Source: Sycobia sp. Sy_11
Lineage: Eukaryota; Arthropoda; Insecta; Hymenoptera; Epichrysomallidae
Direction: 5' to 3'
Assembly: GCA_018907035.1 (NCBI GenBank)
Contig: JACCIC010000168.1
Location: 1,119,501 to 1,183,500 of the forward strand
Length of the DNA stretch: 64,000 bases
Under the pieces are notes generated by a model, which worked only from the letters and a program-made list of their open reading frames with translations, did no database searches and had not been told where the DNA came from. Positions 1 to 12,128 of this stretch are shown in pieces; within the stretch, counting starts at the first letter, position 1, and every line of letters begins with the position of its first letter. The position numbers and the translations under genes were made by a program.

Positions 1-502
1 GGTATGGTGTACCGTTCATATAGCTATAACGTTACATTCCTCTTATGTTTCATAAAATTTTCTTATAAATATTATGGAGCGGAGAGTTAATGTAGATGCA
101 TAGCATATGCACACACTCAGGTATCCGAGACGTTGAACTACATTTCCGCCTGGTGCACGAATACCACGAAAGCACGAAATCTCATCGTAGGTATGCAATG
201 TGATTTTATTGCTTCATTCTGCGCGCGCTTTCTCGCGTGTCACTCGCGTTCGCGTGTGCGTACGTGTTCGTACTTGGCATACGTGATAATCGCATAGGCA
301 AGCGGATATACTACCTCGATGTACACGCAAAAAATTCCACACCTCCGAATCGCGAATTCGCGAATCGCAAGATCGGCATCGGCTGTAGTGTAGCTGTACT
401 TCTTCCACCAGTCCACCGCCCCCGCCCATATACATATATAACATGTGAAACATATGCGTGCGCTGTCTTGTGTGCATGCATGCGCGCTCTAGCCTGCGCA
501 TG

Positions 503-543
<41 letters not shown>

Positions 544-1669
544 CACCCCCTCTCTGACCCTCACATTTCGACCGCCAGAGGCCAGTAACATCGGCAACAC
601 GCAAATATGTTTTGTCGGCTGCTGGTTGACAGCCAAATCAAATCAAATTAAATGCGCGCGATATCAAAATAAGATCAGAAGATCAAGTGTGCGGACATTG
701 ATGCAATTAGATCACACGCACATATGAGTACAAAGAAAAATTTTATGTACTAAACTAAAGTATTTGCATTCATCGCTCTGCTATTTTCGTTTGCTTCTCA
801 ACTGCATTAAACAATCTTAAACAAGTTTTAAACTCACGGCATGCAGTTTATAAATGTAAACAGTATGTACAAATCGCAGAACGGAAGTGAACAGCTGTCG
901 AATCGTGTTTATAATGATTTCTGCTACACGTAGTTATATTGAAAATGCGAGAAAATCGCATGAATAAAAGGAGCGCAAAGAGTGAGATAGAGAGAGGGAG
1001 AGAGAGAAAGATGTAATGATGATTTTAGCCTTTTAGCCTCGCGCAAAAATCGCATTAAATAGTGGCGCCGACTTTTGCTAGACACAGACACCTATAACAG
1101 ATGAGGCAGTTTTTCCTGGCTAGCTACGCGCGCGGGCAGAGCGATTCTAAAAACGGGCGAGAGCAACTATCTCTGGGGCTTCGGGGACACTGGTCTTCTC
1201 TGTCTGTCTGTCTCTCTCTCCTCTCTCCCTCTCTATTTATCTCCCTTTCCTTTCTCGTTCCACTGACTTGCATCCCCTATTCCCCTTGCGCGCGCGCATT
1301 CGTACGGCGGCGGCGCAGCTGCTCGAAGCAGAGTCCTCGCTCCTCACGTATCATAAATATATACGTATATATATATACACACACACGCATATACTTTTGC
1401 CGTTTTTTCCGTTTTCTTGTTTTCCTTTTCCCCTTCGCGTTCTCGAAGAAGGAAAGCAATCGCTCCATACAAACCATCTCGTTGCCTGAACACGGTGCAG
1501 TCTTAATCATGCATGAAAAAAGGGTGTAAAAGGATGCGCGTCGAGCATCATTGTCACGTTGCAGCTGCAGCAGCAGCGTCGTCGCCGTCGTCGTCGCTGT
1601 CGGGTCTTCGAGCATCGTAGTATATAATAAAATAAAAAAAGGGGGGAACGAGGACGCGTAACGACACGA
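1..1669. other. Upstream non-coding region with microsatellites
   Basis: No gene is supported here. The open frames are short and run through (TA)n tracts, giving Ile-Tyr repeats, and low-complexity CT-rich DNA. The stretch from about 200 to 1670 is GC- and CpG-richer than the introns to its right, with CT tracts near 1200-1250 and a GTC/GCC trinucleotide run near 1575-1605. That composition resembles the GC-rich promoter area at 59.7-61 kb and fits a proximal promoter for the gene whose coding sequence begins at 1970. Confidence 0.5.
507..541. repeat. (AT)n microsatellite
   Basis: Uninterrupted AT dinucleotide tract. The overlapping open frames on both strands encode only Ile-Tyr repeats and are artefacts. 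Confidence 0.95.
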
Positions 1670-1672
1670 TGC

Positions 1673-1890
1673 TCAGTTAGTGTACTTCGACTATTTTTTA
1701 CTGGTGCACGCGCGCGATATTTATTTTGTTGTGCTCGTACACGAGAAAAGAGTGCAACAGATAAGAGGCTCTACGAATTCGATACGACGGTGTTCAAAGT
1801 TCGTTAGTCTTTTGCACGGGATCCGTCCTCTATCGCGGGTTGGTGCAGTGCTTCGCGTGTGTGACGATTGTTTAATTTTCTTTTTACTTA

Positions 1891-1936
<46 letters not shown>

Positions 1937-1969
1937 TTATTTATTTATTTTGGTGAAAAATAAGAAATA
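1673..1969 (+). promoter_or_regulatory. Putative initiator and 5' UTR of the NACHO-like gene
   Basis: The string TCAGTTAGT at 1673-1681 matches the arthropod initiator (TCAGT). It is followed by about 295 bases without a credible coding frame, including an (AT)n/(TTTA)n tract at 1899-1950, up to the ATG at 1970. No well-placed TATA box is seen; an AT-rich stretch starts near 1621, about 50 bases upstream. The initiator match is seen; its use as start site is inferred. Confidence 0.4.
1899..1950. repeat. (AT)n followed by (TTTA)n microsatellite
   Basis: AT dinucleotide tract grading into TTTA tetranucleotides, inside the presumed 5' UTR and ending 20 bases before the start codon. Confidence 0.9.
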
Positions 1970-2089
1970 ATGGGCTCGATAGTACTAAAATCGTTGTCCG
2001 TACTTTTGGGAATTTTTTTCGTCTTTGTCGGCACCATGAAGCTAACCTCGCACATAAGCAAGGACCTCCATAAGGACTTGGTGAGTTTT

Positions 2090-2135
<46 letters not shown>

Positions 2136-5100
2136 AAGAGGAAGACTTTCGCATTTATATTTATCCAAACGTTTTCTGCAAAATGAGCAGCGCTGTTCTT
2201 CAATAAAATCTTGTTATAACGGCAATAAGCTATATATAATTTAAATCTATTGGCTCGGTTATTATTTTTAACTTCTGCAAATGAATGCAGAGCAGAGACT
2301 TATGTAGGAGTTTCCGAAACTGGGAATAATTTCAATCGTGTGTGTGTGTGTGTAGAGGGGGGAAGTATTTTGTAACATAAATACGTTAAAATTTTCGAAT
2401 CTGAAAAAGACTAAGCAAGATTTGTCCGTTTTTATAAATCATTGAAAATATCGCGATAAAATAATTTGCGGCTGTGAACTGATGAGCAAGCTTTAATAAT
2501 ACGGAATTCTCGTCATATTATGCTTTTATATATCCGCGCTCGTGTATGCCACAAGCGTAGCTCGTCTAGTGGCGAGCCAGCCCCAGCCGAGCCCCTCGAG
2601 CATATGTAAAATGTAGATATAGCGGCAGAGGTGTGCGCCGCAGATCAATAACTCCTCGATATACTTAATTATCTTGCGCAGCCGAGGGAATAAGGGAGAG
2701 CTGCGGGCAACCCTCGGACACACACACACACACACAGAGACGGCTTTTTAAAATAGAGGGGGATGGGACGCACGCTGTAACCAGTTATATATACCGGCTT
2801 ATGTAATTTCAAAGCCGATGAAAAGTCTTCGCGCCGCGGGGACGCGGCGCGTGCACGCTCGAGTATTTATACACGTTAAATATACCTGTATACATATATT
2901 TCAAGTCGCTGCCTATTTTCTGCGCGCCCGTGAAAATTTCTCTCTGTCAAGCCCCCCGTGCGTGAACTCCTTCATACATATACATATATATATATGTATA
3001 TATGCATCTATACTATAGCCGGTGTCTCTCATCTCCCCGTTACTCGCGCGTATAACATTATTTACTCTCTTTCCGAATTTACGTAACGCGCGCGAGAACT
3101 CTTCATCTATTATATGCATAAATGACAGCGTGGGAAAGAGGCAATGCCCCCATTAGCCCTACGCCGGCCGCATCATTTTTATTTATCGAGTAGCCATTAA
3201 TTTGCTAAGATAATAATATATATTTGGGAACTCGTAAAATCGCGCATTGTGTTGCAGTGAAATTGGGAGTTTTTTTATAGACTTTTTTATAGACTTTCTC
3301 GTAGCATCAAATACTCCCACAATATTTATTAACTATTAAGTTTATTTAATTAAAAAAATATTTTCCAAATTTAGAATTTGCAATTGATGTATTATATGTA
3401 GAACAGGGGAAAATATAATACGTATACACGACATATAATATGTAAAGAAAATTAAATGTTTTTTTTTTTTGTTAATCTTCCCAGTGCTTTCACATTAAAG
3501 CGAAATTAAAGATTCTTAATTAAAGATAATTTTAATATCAAAAATAAGAGATTGAACATATAGAATGATTATAAAAATAAAGTATTGACGAAGTTGATAC
3601 ATTAATCAATATCAAGAAATCAATTATATCTGAAAATAAATTCAAACGCAATTTTCTTTTATGGCAGAGAAAAATTAAGCTGGACACCCGCTTGATACGA
3701 CTTTGGTTTTCATTTGATACGGCCCCTGTCGATGAAGCTGTAAGGAGGCGATTGTGCTTAGTGCCGTATCAAGAAGGGGTCCCAATCAAAATCAATTTCA
3801 ATTTTGTTATTCACACCTTTTATTCAATCGAACGTTTGCAACAGTTCCACGCGCAGAATCATGAATTATGTTGAAATTGTTTTTATTTAATTACCTTTGG
3901 TAAATATTTATATTAAAAAGTTTATTTTGTTTATATCAAATCGTATTTTCTGAATCACCGCAAGCAAACTTGATGAATTCGCAAATAAATCGTTTTGCCA
4001 AATACCAATTGGTAAAATATTAAAATATAACTACACTACTTGAGCTAAATAATTTTTCACTATATATGTATTTATAAAATTTGTTTAATTTTAATAAATA
4101 TGATCTATTTCGCAAAATGGTTTAATTGAATTTTACATGTTTTAATCAGCAGAGTAGTAATCAGCATTCATTAGAGTACCGTGTTGTGTGCGCGCGCGCT
4201 CTATCTTTTCTATTGCGTTCGTACGATTATTTTCTAGCATACGCAATTCATTTTCGCAAATTCGTGAACTGTTATACATTAATCCTTACTTAAAGGGATG
4301 CTTTACTGTCGAAATAGCACACGGTACTTCAGCGACTGTGAATTTAAAAAGTCATATATATATATATATTCCTCATATATGGATTTCGGTATCGCTACTG
4401 AAGATCTTAATCCTGTAGAGAAATATACGCCCGCATCAATCGAGCGCGATATAATCGGTTACGTGACGCGGGGACATTTCGTCGCCTGACGATTTTTACG
4501 AGAATTCGCTTAACGCGATTTTCGCTCTGCCTCCCACGGGACCAACACTTGATCGCCCTTCTTCTCCCACGCTGCATCGTTGCTTTACGTTGCATTTGTC
4601 ATTTGCGTTCGCGACTCTCGGGCGGGACGTTTGTTTTTTTTTTTTTTTCCCGCGGTGCGCAGCGCGGGCGGTCTTTTTTCACGTACAGCTATTGCACAGA
4701 GACGGCGCGAAATCGGATAATGGCACGCGCACAGCTGATAAGGTTGATGCTAATAAGATTTTTCACGCACACGCGCACACACGCGCGCGCGCGCGCACAC
4801 ACACATAATCAATAACGACGCATGATGCCTTCTTCCGTATATAGGAGCTTTTCTTTGAGAAATGCATTATATAGTATAAGAATCAGTTTTGAAAGGCGAG
4901 GTCGAAGAGTGCAATACGGGCGCGTTTGTGTGTGTGTATGCGTATGCGTGTGTGCTGCGTTCGCGTGCGCGCGAAGATTTTGAAAGCGCCCGAAGCCAAA
5001 AATTGATTGGCTGAAAATTCGTAAATACTGTGCTTAACAAATATTCGTTTTAAAGGGAAAAAAGCTCTTGGAATTCGAGAAAAGAGATGTATATATATAT

Positions 5101-5145
5101 AGGCATTGGCGTAAGACTTATTGTCAACTTGAAATTCTGAACCGC

Positions 5146-5176
<31 letters not shown>

Positions 5177-5575
5177 GAGGGGAAGAGAGGGAGGAATTGT
5201 ATAGAGGAAAAATAAAAAGATTTTTTAAAAGAAATACACTCCCTAAGCCTTCTGAAAGCTTCGCCCTTCTATTTAAACGGAGCACAGCTATATTTATTGT
5301 ACTGTTTCGAACAAAAGTACAAAAACGTGCAATTCGTTTTCATAAGACGCAAGAATAAGAAACCATATATCTATACAATGTTAAATAGTATATATATACA
5401 CTTAAAATATTTATTAATATTCATTAGATGCATTAGGCTCATTATACTAAATACTGGGTCCACGTTTTTTCGTAATGGTACACATTTTTTAATTTAATTC
5501 AGAATTTACTGTTGAATTGGAAAAATTTGAATTTGATCACGATTGCAATCATGTTCGGATATTTTTAAACTCTCC

Positions 5576-5624
<49 letters not shown>

Positions 5625-6958
5625 TTTTTCATTGTTGCAATATGATTTATAATAGTTTGTAATAATTAGCATATAAAAATGAAATTTATTATCAGTGCTG
5701 TAACAATCATTCTTCATATATATAGATATTATTGAATATTTTTCTACCATAAACAATTCATACCATTAGGCAAAAATTTACTCCTGAATTTTTAAATATA
5801 TTGAACACTTTCGACGTTTTTTTTCCCTCCCCCCTATTATCTATACATAACCTTATTTAGTCAGGTTTAAGTATAGCATTCGATATTCTGTTTTTAACGT
5901 ACAGTCGTATATTTTGTGCCAGAACAGCTTATTTTTCGTAGAAGTAAATTTCGAATCATTATGTAGTAGTCGAAAGATAAAAAAACAAAATACGCCCGTA
6001 CGTCAATTTGCGGAAGGACGCCCTTTTTAACGTCGATTTCTAAATCGAGCAAATATCGCGTCTACATAGACGACTACCAACTATAACGTTGACATCTACT
6101 TTATTTTATTATACGTTTCAAAGATTTTTGTTCAGTGCCCGAGTCTTCACATATATGAGTAAAAAAAGTAATGATAAGGTCTTGTGAAATCTGATAATCT
6201 TTAAATTGAGTCTAATAGTATAAATTTTGTTTTACGCCAAAGATTCAAATTGTTAAAATGGTATTTTGTAGAATGACGATTGGATTTGTATAACTATTTA
6301 ATTGCAAGGCTTCTGGAGATTTATTCAATTCAAATTTTATCCTTTAATAGCCCCGGCCTTATCTTTTTTGTATGTTTTCAAAATGCGAAACACCCAATAC
6401 CTCTACACACACACACGCGCGCGCACATCGAGTTGTTTTACGTTATTTTGATTAAAAGATCTAACAATTTTCATGTACGTTATATTGTTGTCATGCTTAG
6501 GTTATTTATTGCTTTATTATAATATATAATTACAGCCTTCCCTTTGAAATTGTAAATTGAAATATGCAAAAACAATCCCGCGCAATTATCAGATATATAA
6601 TAACAAAAAATAGACATTAGCACAATGGAATAGGTAATTTCCATTTTTACAAGAATATTTTGAATAATTATTAACTTTTTTTTTTAAATAAAAGTCATAA
6701 GTAAATTTTTATCAATCTTGGAAAAGATTATTTTAAAATCAAATTTCAGATTTGAAAGAGCCCCTTTTTACATATCACATACGCTGAGAGACAAATGAAT
6801 GGATACGAATAAGTAATTGGTTTCCTGCTTTTTTCGAACTCATGTGTTTTAAGTAACTTATGTAAAATACTAAATTTATTTTTCGCATGAATAAGAAAAT
6901 TTATCCTTTCAAGGGAGAAAGGAACCAAAAATTTATTTGAATTCATGCCATTTTTTTT

Positions 6959-7000
<42 letters not shown>

Positions 7001-7669
7001 CACGGTACGCTCATGAATAATAATCGACATGTAAATTTCGTGATCTGTAGTTATTATTTCACCGCTGATTAAAACATGCCAAATTCAATTAAACGATTCT
7101 GCCAAATAGATAATATTTATTAAAATTAAATAAAAAAAAAAATAAGATCCAGATAATATTTATTAAAATTAAATAAATTTTATAGATGCATATATAGTGA
7201 GAAATTATTTCGAAAAGCGCGAGGAAAGAGGTGTAGGATGCTTGACCCGCATAATAATAATAACAATAACAATGATATTCAACAATCGTATCTATATGCT
7301 ATTATTTATGCGTATTTCGGAAATACATACACATACGTATACTGTGCTGCACTCAGTGCTCGAAACTGGCCGGCCTCATCAGCTCGAAAGAGACGAGGGC
7401 GTATTTATACGTAATGTAATAACATGTAAGATCGACGCGCGTTATTTGACGTGTTTATCCCCGAATCCCCGTCCCACTCTTCTACGTGCGCTCCGTTTAG
7501 GAGGAAAACAGCGGGAGAACGCGCGATTGGCGGGGGGAGGGGGGAGGGAGGGGATCATCCATCATAATAAGCGCGCGGAGACATTGAATCTCTCGACCGC
7601 GCGATCGTATCCCGCTTCCCCTTTCTTTTCCTCTTCGCGCCGCCCGTTGCGTGTTATATATCCATGCAC

Positions 7670-7727
<58 letters not shown>

Positions 7728-8003
7728 GTCAACTCATAACAATACAGAGAACGAACACGCGTAAGACTGTTCTAAAAGGTAATACGCGCATGTACGCAAT
7801 ACGCGTACACACACGACACACGTATGACAATGTGCGCGCGAAGTGCACTCGCGCTATTTCTGATCTGGCATTGCCACTCGCCCGCGTCCCAATGACTTTT
7901 GGCAGGTGACCAAAAAGCCCGCGAAGCGCATGTACACACATATACACGAAGTACCGATCTCTCCACTCTCTTTCTCGAAATTATAATTATTATTATATAT
8001 GTA

Positions 8004-8068
<65 letters not shown>

Positions 8069-8378
8069 AAAAAGCGATATCCGCTACTGAAAATTATTAT
8101 AATTTTCATTGTTCGTTTGTTTTTTTTTCCTCCCCCTTTCCCTTTCCAGAGGAAGGAGTACGTCAAGTACGCGAAGGTGTTCCCGCTCGCGAGCACGCTG
8201 GACTTCAAGGTGCCGAGCAAGTGGTACCGGCGGGTCGTCGGCACCCTGGAGATCGTCTGCGGACTGGCCATGGCCCTGATACCCAGCCGTAGGTTTATTA
8301 ATATATATCCAACCCGCTTTATTATTATCCCCGCGGTCGTTTAACTTTTCTGCTTTCGCTATACACGTATATCTATGC

Positions 8379-8439
<61 letters not shown>

Positions 8440-10376
8440 GTATGTATTCACGCGTTTTCTCAACCTCCACGACTCTGATGTTACGCATAGACCTTCCACA
8501 CATGCACTCACACATATTTATTTATTTATTTATTTATTTATTTCGAATGTATATAGCTGTCCAATAATTAATTACTTTTTTATCATATAGTTTACCCTTA
8601 TCTATGATAATTTAGCCCTAGCTCTAAAAACTGCATAATACACAAGTAATTAATTACTGGACAGCTTTATACATCCGAAATTTTATTATCCTCTGGGTTT
8701 TTTTGTCAAATTCAATATTTTACTTAGCATCGAGCTGACGTAGAGCAAACACTCAATTAATAATTAATAAGAAATTACTAATTCATGTCTTGGTTTATAA
8801 AAAATACTGTAAAAAAAATACTTATTTTTATCACCTCGATTGTAGCAGTATATATTGCTCTTAAGATTCGATTTTAAGCCATTTTTGGCACTTTTAACGT
8901 AACGTTCTAAAGTAATTTAGGAATGGCAGAGCCTTTTACGGAATAGATGCTTATTACGGTATAAAAAATACACTCTTAATTATTTAAATGCGTATATATA
9001 CGCGTGTATTCCAAAGCCGGTACATATATCACAGAAACTATTTCGCCGATCTTCGCGAAATACGTTCATTTTTATTTATCAATTACGTTCTTTTTTTAGA
9101 TAAAAGCCGAGAAAAAGCTTGTGTTTTTTTTTCGAAAAAAGATGTATTTCATGTATAGAGCACGTACTTTCAATACAGTGCAATTTCAGAAAAATAAAAA
9201 TTGGTTTTTAAAAAGTGACGATGTGAAATTAATCCTTAAACCTTCGCTGAATGTATAAAAATTTTTTCTTGGCAAATGTAATTTTGAAACGAATTTGGGG
9301 GAACATAAACATGGATGATTGAAAGTTTCGTGTGATCTCTTAGCAGTTCCTTTCCATTATTATTATTATCGTAAAATTGAGTAAATTATTTTAATTCTAT
9401 ACATTCTCGCAATCGCGTATCGTTGAAGGCCAACAATAAAAATTCTTAATTATTATTTTTATTATGTATTAATTTTTGCATTATCTGTTAATGGAAATAA
9501 ACTTAAAAAAAAAAAAAATAATAAACAAAATTTCTGATTTACTTATGACGAACCGATTAATTTGCAAGTGATATAATTAATTTTTATAATTCATAATTTT
9601 GATAATTGATTGATTAATTATCCTCTTGAATTAATAACTGGTAAATTAAATTTAGGAAATAATGGATACTCTTATGACAAATGCCTTTAATTTTAATTTT
9701 ATATGTGAACTATATATGTGCTTGTTTACACAACGAACATTCAAAAGTCTATGATATAACAACAAATATTTCCAAAATATTTTGCCTTCTCGAAAATTGT
9801 ATTGTTTTTCTATATAATTTTTTTTCAAAATATTTCTTAAAACTACGTTTCTAGCGAAATAACTCGATCTATGCATCTACGTCTTAAAAGCACTCAAAAT
9901 TATTACAAAATTGATGAAAATTAAAGACGTTATTTAACGAAACAGACTCTCTAATCGATCATATTGAAAAATAGTTGGAAAATGTAAACTTAAAATTAAC
10001 AACCATATAAACGTAGAAATTCAGTATTTAACGCAACGTAAAACATTTTTGTACCGATACCAATGAATTAATTTTCATTTCAGATAAAGTGAAAAACGCC
10101 TGCAACGGTGTACTCCTTCTGCTCATGCTGATGGCGGTTTATTCTCATTATATGGTCAATGATAAATTTGAGAGAATCGCGCCTGCACTGGTAAGCCCGC
10201 GGTATGCCATGCATTGAGCTTTTAAATGCATACAATAAACGTGTGATTATTAATGATTGCAGGTATTTTTCTTCATGCTCAGCGGCCGTTTGGTCATAGA
10301 CTGGCAATTGCGGCGGAAAACCAGCTTGGCCGCAACGGCCAACGGGGTGGACGAGAAAACGAAGAAGCAAGACTGA
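1970..10376 (+). CDS. NACHO: TMEM35A/NACHO-like nicotinic acetylcholine receptor chaperone
   Basis: Four exons: 1970-2080, 8150-8288, 10084-10190 and 10263-10376, all with GT-AG introns. They total 471 nt (156 aa) with consistent phases 0, 1 and 0. The protein is a small DoxX-like four-helix membrane protein. A hydrophobic segment follows Met1 (about 5-22), then a cytosolic/lumenal stretch with RKEYVKYAKVFPL, YRRVVGTLEIVCGL opening the second helix (64-83), a Leu/Met-rich third helix (89-107), NDKFERIAPALVF before the fourth helix (about 120-137), and a Lys-rich tail ending KTKKQD. KVFPL, YRR.(V/L)G.LEIVCG and FER.APALVF are hallmarks of the family. In vertebrates this ER protein promotes folding and assembly of nicotinic acetylcholine receptors; the same role here is inferred. 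Intron 1 is 6,069 bases and intron 2 is 1,795 bases; both are rich in repeats. No other family fits better. Confidence 0.9.
2091..2132. repeat. (AG)n microsatellite next to a splice donor
   Basis: AG dinucleotide tract beginning ten bases after the exon 1 end of the NACHO-like gene. The donor GTGAGT at 2081 precedes it directly. Confidence 0.95.
3714..3772. repeat. Small inverted repeat TTGATACGGC/GCCGTATCAA
   Basis: Perfect 10-base arms at 3714-3723 and 3763-3772 around a 39-base GC-richer centre, in the AT-rich first intron of the NACHO-like gene. A third partial copy (CTTGATACGA) lies at 3691-3700. It may be a fragment of a small transposon; no coding content. Confidence 0.5.
5579..5621. 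repeat. (AT)n microsatellite
   Basis: AT dinucleotide tract in intron 1 of the NACHO-like gene. Confidence 0.95.
6963..6999. repeat. (AC)n microsatellite
   Basis: AC dinucleotide tract in intron 1 of the NACHO-like gene. Confidence 0.95.
7108..7177. repeat. Direct repeat of a 27-base AT-rich unit
   Basis: Two copies of a unit starting AGATAATATTTATT and ending AAATAAA lie at 7108-7134 and 7151-7177, offset by 43 bases and separated by an A-rich spacer. A local tandem duplication in intron 1 of the NACHO-like gene. Confidence 0.8.
7673..7725. repeat. (TA)n microsatellite
   Basis: TA dinucleotide tract in intron 1 of the NACHO-like gene. Confidence 0.95.
8011..8066. repeat. (AT)n microsatellite just upstream of exon 2
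   Basis: AT tract ending about 80 bases before the exon 2 acceptor of the NACHO-like gene. Confidence 0.95.
8382..8433. repeat. (AT)n microsatellite just downstream of exon 2
   Basis: AT tract starting about 95 bases after exon 2 of the NACHO-like gene, so that exon is flanked by AT tracts on both sides. Confidence 0.95.
8541..8681. repeat. Inverted repeat, possible short foldback or MITE remnant
   Basis: Left arm 8541-8577 and right arm 8645-8681 are imperfect reverse complements of about 37 bases. They share the core AGCTGTCCA.TAATTAATTACT and an outer TTCG..TGTATA. The loop is about 67 bases with no open frame. It lies in intron 2 of the NACHO-like gene. Confidence 0.7.
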
Positions 10377-10453
10377 AGCTGTTGCTGAGCGTTCGCACTG
10401 TTAAAGAGAGCTCTTAAGCCTATTTTAACTTAAAATCACGGAATTACGCACTT

Positions 10454-10484
<31 letters not shown>

Positions 10485-10871
10485 AGGATTTTTAAAGTGC
10501 CGAAACAAAAAGTGATGCGCGCAGATCTGCGATTATTATATACAGTCTATAGATGATGCAATGGGAGCGAAGCGCAAGGAGGGTGAATAGAAACCAATTC
10601 AACAAGTCGCTTGTGTAATCGCTTTGTCTATGGGAAGAGAGGGGTTGGAAAAGTACTCGTCGCCACTGTATTCGGGAGAGCATCCTTATGCGACTTTTAT
10701 ACCGAGTGACCCGATGGGAATTAGCCGTAAGCTTTTTATAGAAGAAATTATAAACTCATTGACAGGGCGACTTGAACTGAAAAACGATCTAGTCAAAGAC
10801 GCTTAAATTCGTTGCGATTTCAAAGCAAGAATACCAAATATTTGTATATCGAATTTACCTTTGCAAATAAA
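10377..10871 (+). other. Putative 3' UTR of the NACHO-like gene with polyadenylation signal
   Basis: AATAAA occurs at 10866-10871, about 490 bases after the stop. The region includes a T-tract at 10450-10483. A 60-codon open frame at 10624-10806 has no recognisable features and is probably chance. Confidence 0.4.
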
Positions 10872-12128
10872 TGCACCGTGAATTTATAAATAGATAAAGT
10901 AGAATCGTAAAATTCTGACGTGAAAAAAAATCCGCTGGAAATGGGGATGCGCCGTCTTTCAATTGTAACAGCGTATCTAAAGGCGATTTTTGAAAATCAC
11001 TATTTACAAACGGAATTTGTAATCGTCAGTACACGGTCTGGTCGGTTTGTTTTAATGTAAAGGTTTGCGACAGTTAATTTTTCAAAATTAAAAGAATATT
11101 TGGCTGGCGTTCAAAGTAACAAAAACCAGCCGATTTAAATATCACATTTAGATAGGTGTCATAACAATTTTTGCACGTAAAAAATACGGGATGACGTATG
11201 ATGCACTTTTGTATACATTGTGAAATTATAAATAGAATTAATGCACAGACACACGTCAAGTAGTAAAATAACAAAATAAAATTGACATGTAGAAGTACTT
11301 TAATTGTGTAAAATTTTTTGTAGATCTTTATGGCGAATTTGTATATTTATTTAGTTATTTCATAATGAAAACTTGTGTTCATTTTTATAAAAGCACTGGC
11401 CAAAAGTGAAGGCCCAGTGGTAACACCAATGAAATTATTAAAACAAAAAATTAATATCAGCTGTAACGGATAATTTATTGTACTTTGTGCAATCACATAA
11501 AACAATTTCAGTTACTACAATAAAAAGCAATATATACAATTTGGTAGAAAATTTTGTCAATTGCTATTAATAGTTAATAAATGAAGAACGACTTTATTTT
11601 GTTACAAATGAAAATTTAGAATTGTACAATGTGTTCATCCATTAAAAATGATTAAAGCAATAATGCGTTTTCTTTTATTTATTTAGTTTACACAGAATTA
11701 GTTTAAAATGTGCAAAAATGATTTATTAATTTTTGTCTATGCTTATTTTAGCTTAAATATATTAAAGTAATTAAATATAAAATGTCTCAATTATTTCATG
11801 TTAATTTGTAAAAGACGATTCCATAAGTAATAATTAACTAAAATATATATCTCCAAGCTATCACATTAATAACAGGCATGCCAAGTCCAAGTATTATATA
11901 TGTCATTTGGTGTAATTGGACATTGTTTAGTTCAAATTGCCTACTAGTATATAAATATGCATTTTATATACAAATATTCTATAAAGCATTTCAATATTAA
12001 TTCAAACATTATTTCTACATAAAAGCAGATCGGCTTTATGACTTAAAACGATAAATACAGAACTCTACAAATAGATATTTTAATTAATATCGATCATGAA
12101 AACATAGGCCTTTTTAAAGAAAACTTTT
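10872..12128. other. AT-rich intergenic region
   Basis: No gene or structured repeat is visible. It separates the 3' ends of the NACHO-like gene (+) and Vta1 (-), which converge here. Several AATAAA/TTTATT strings occur on both strands, so the exact transcript ends are not clear. Confidence 0.5.

Noticed and set aside
214..636. Open frames on both strands with Ile-Tyr repeats (also near 7.2-8.5 kb, 59 kb and 63.4 kb)
   Set aside because: They are translated (TA)n microsatellites; no start context, no domain, and they occur in every frame around the tracts.
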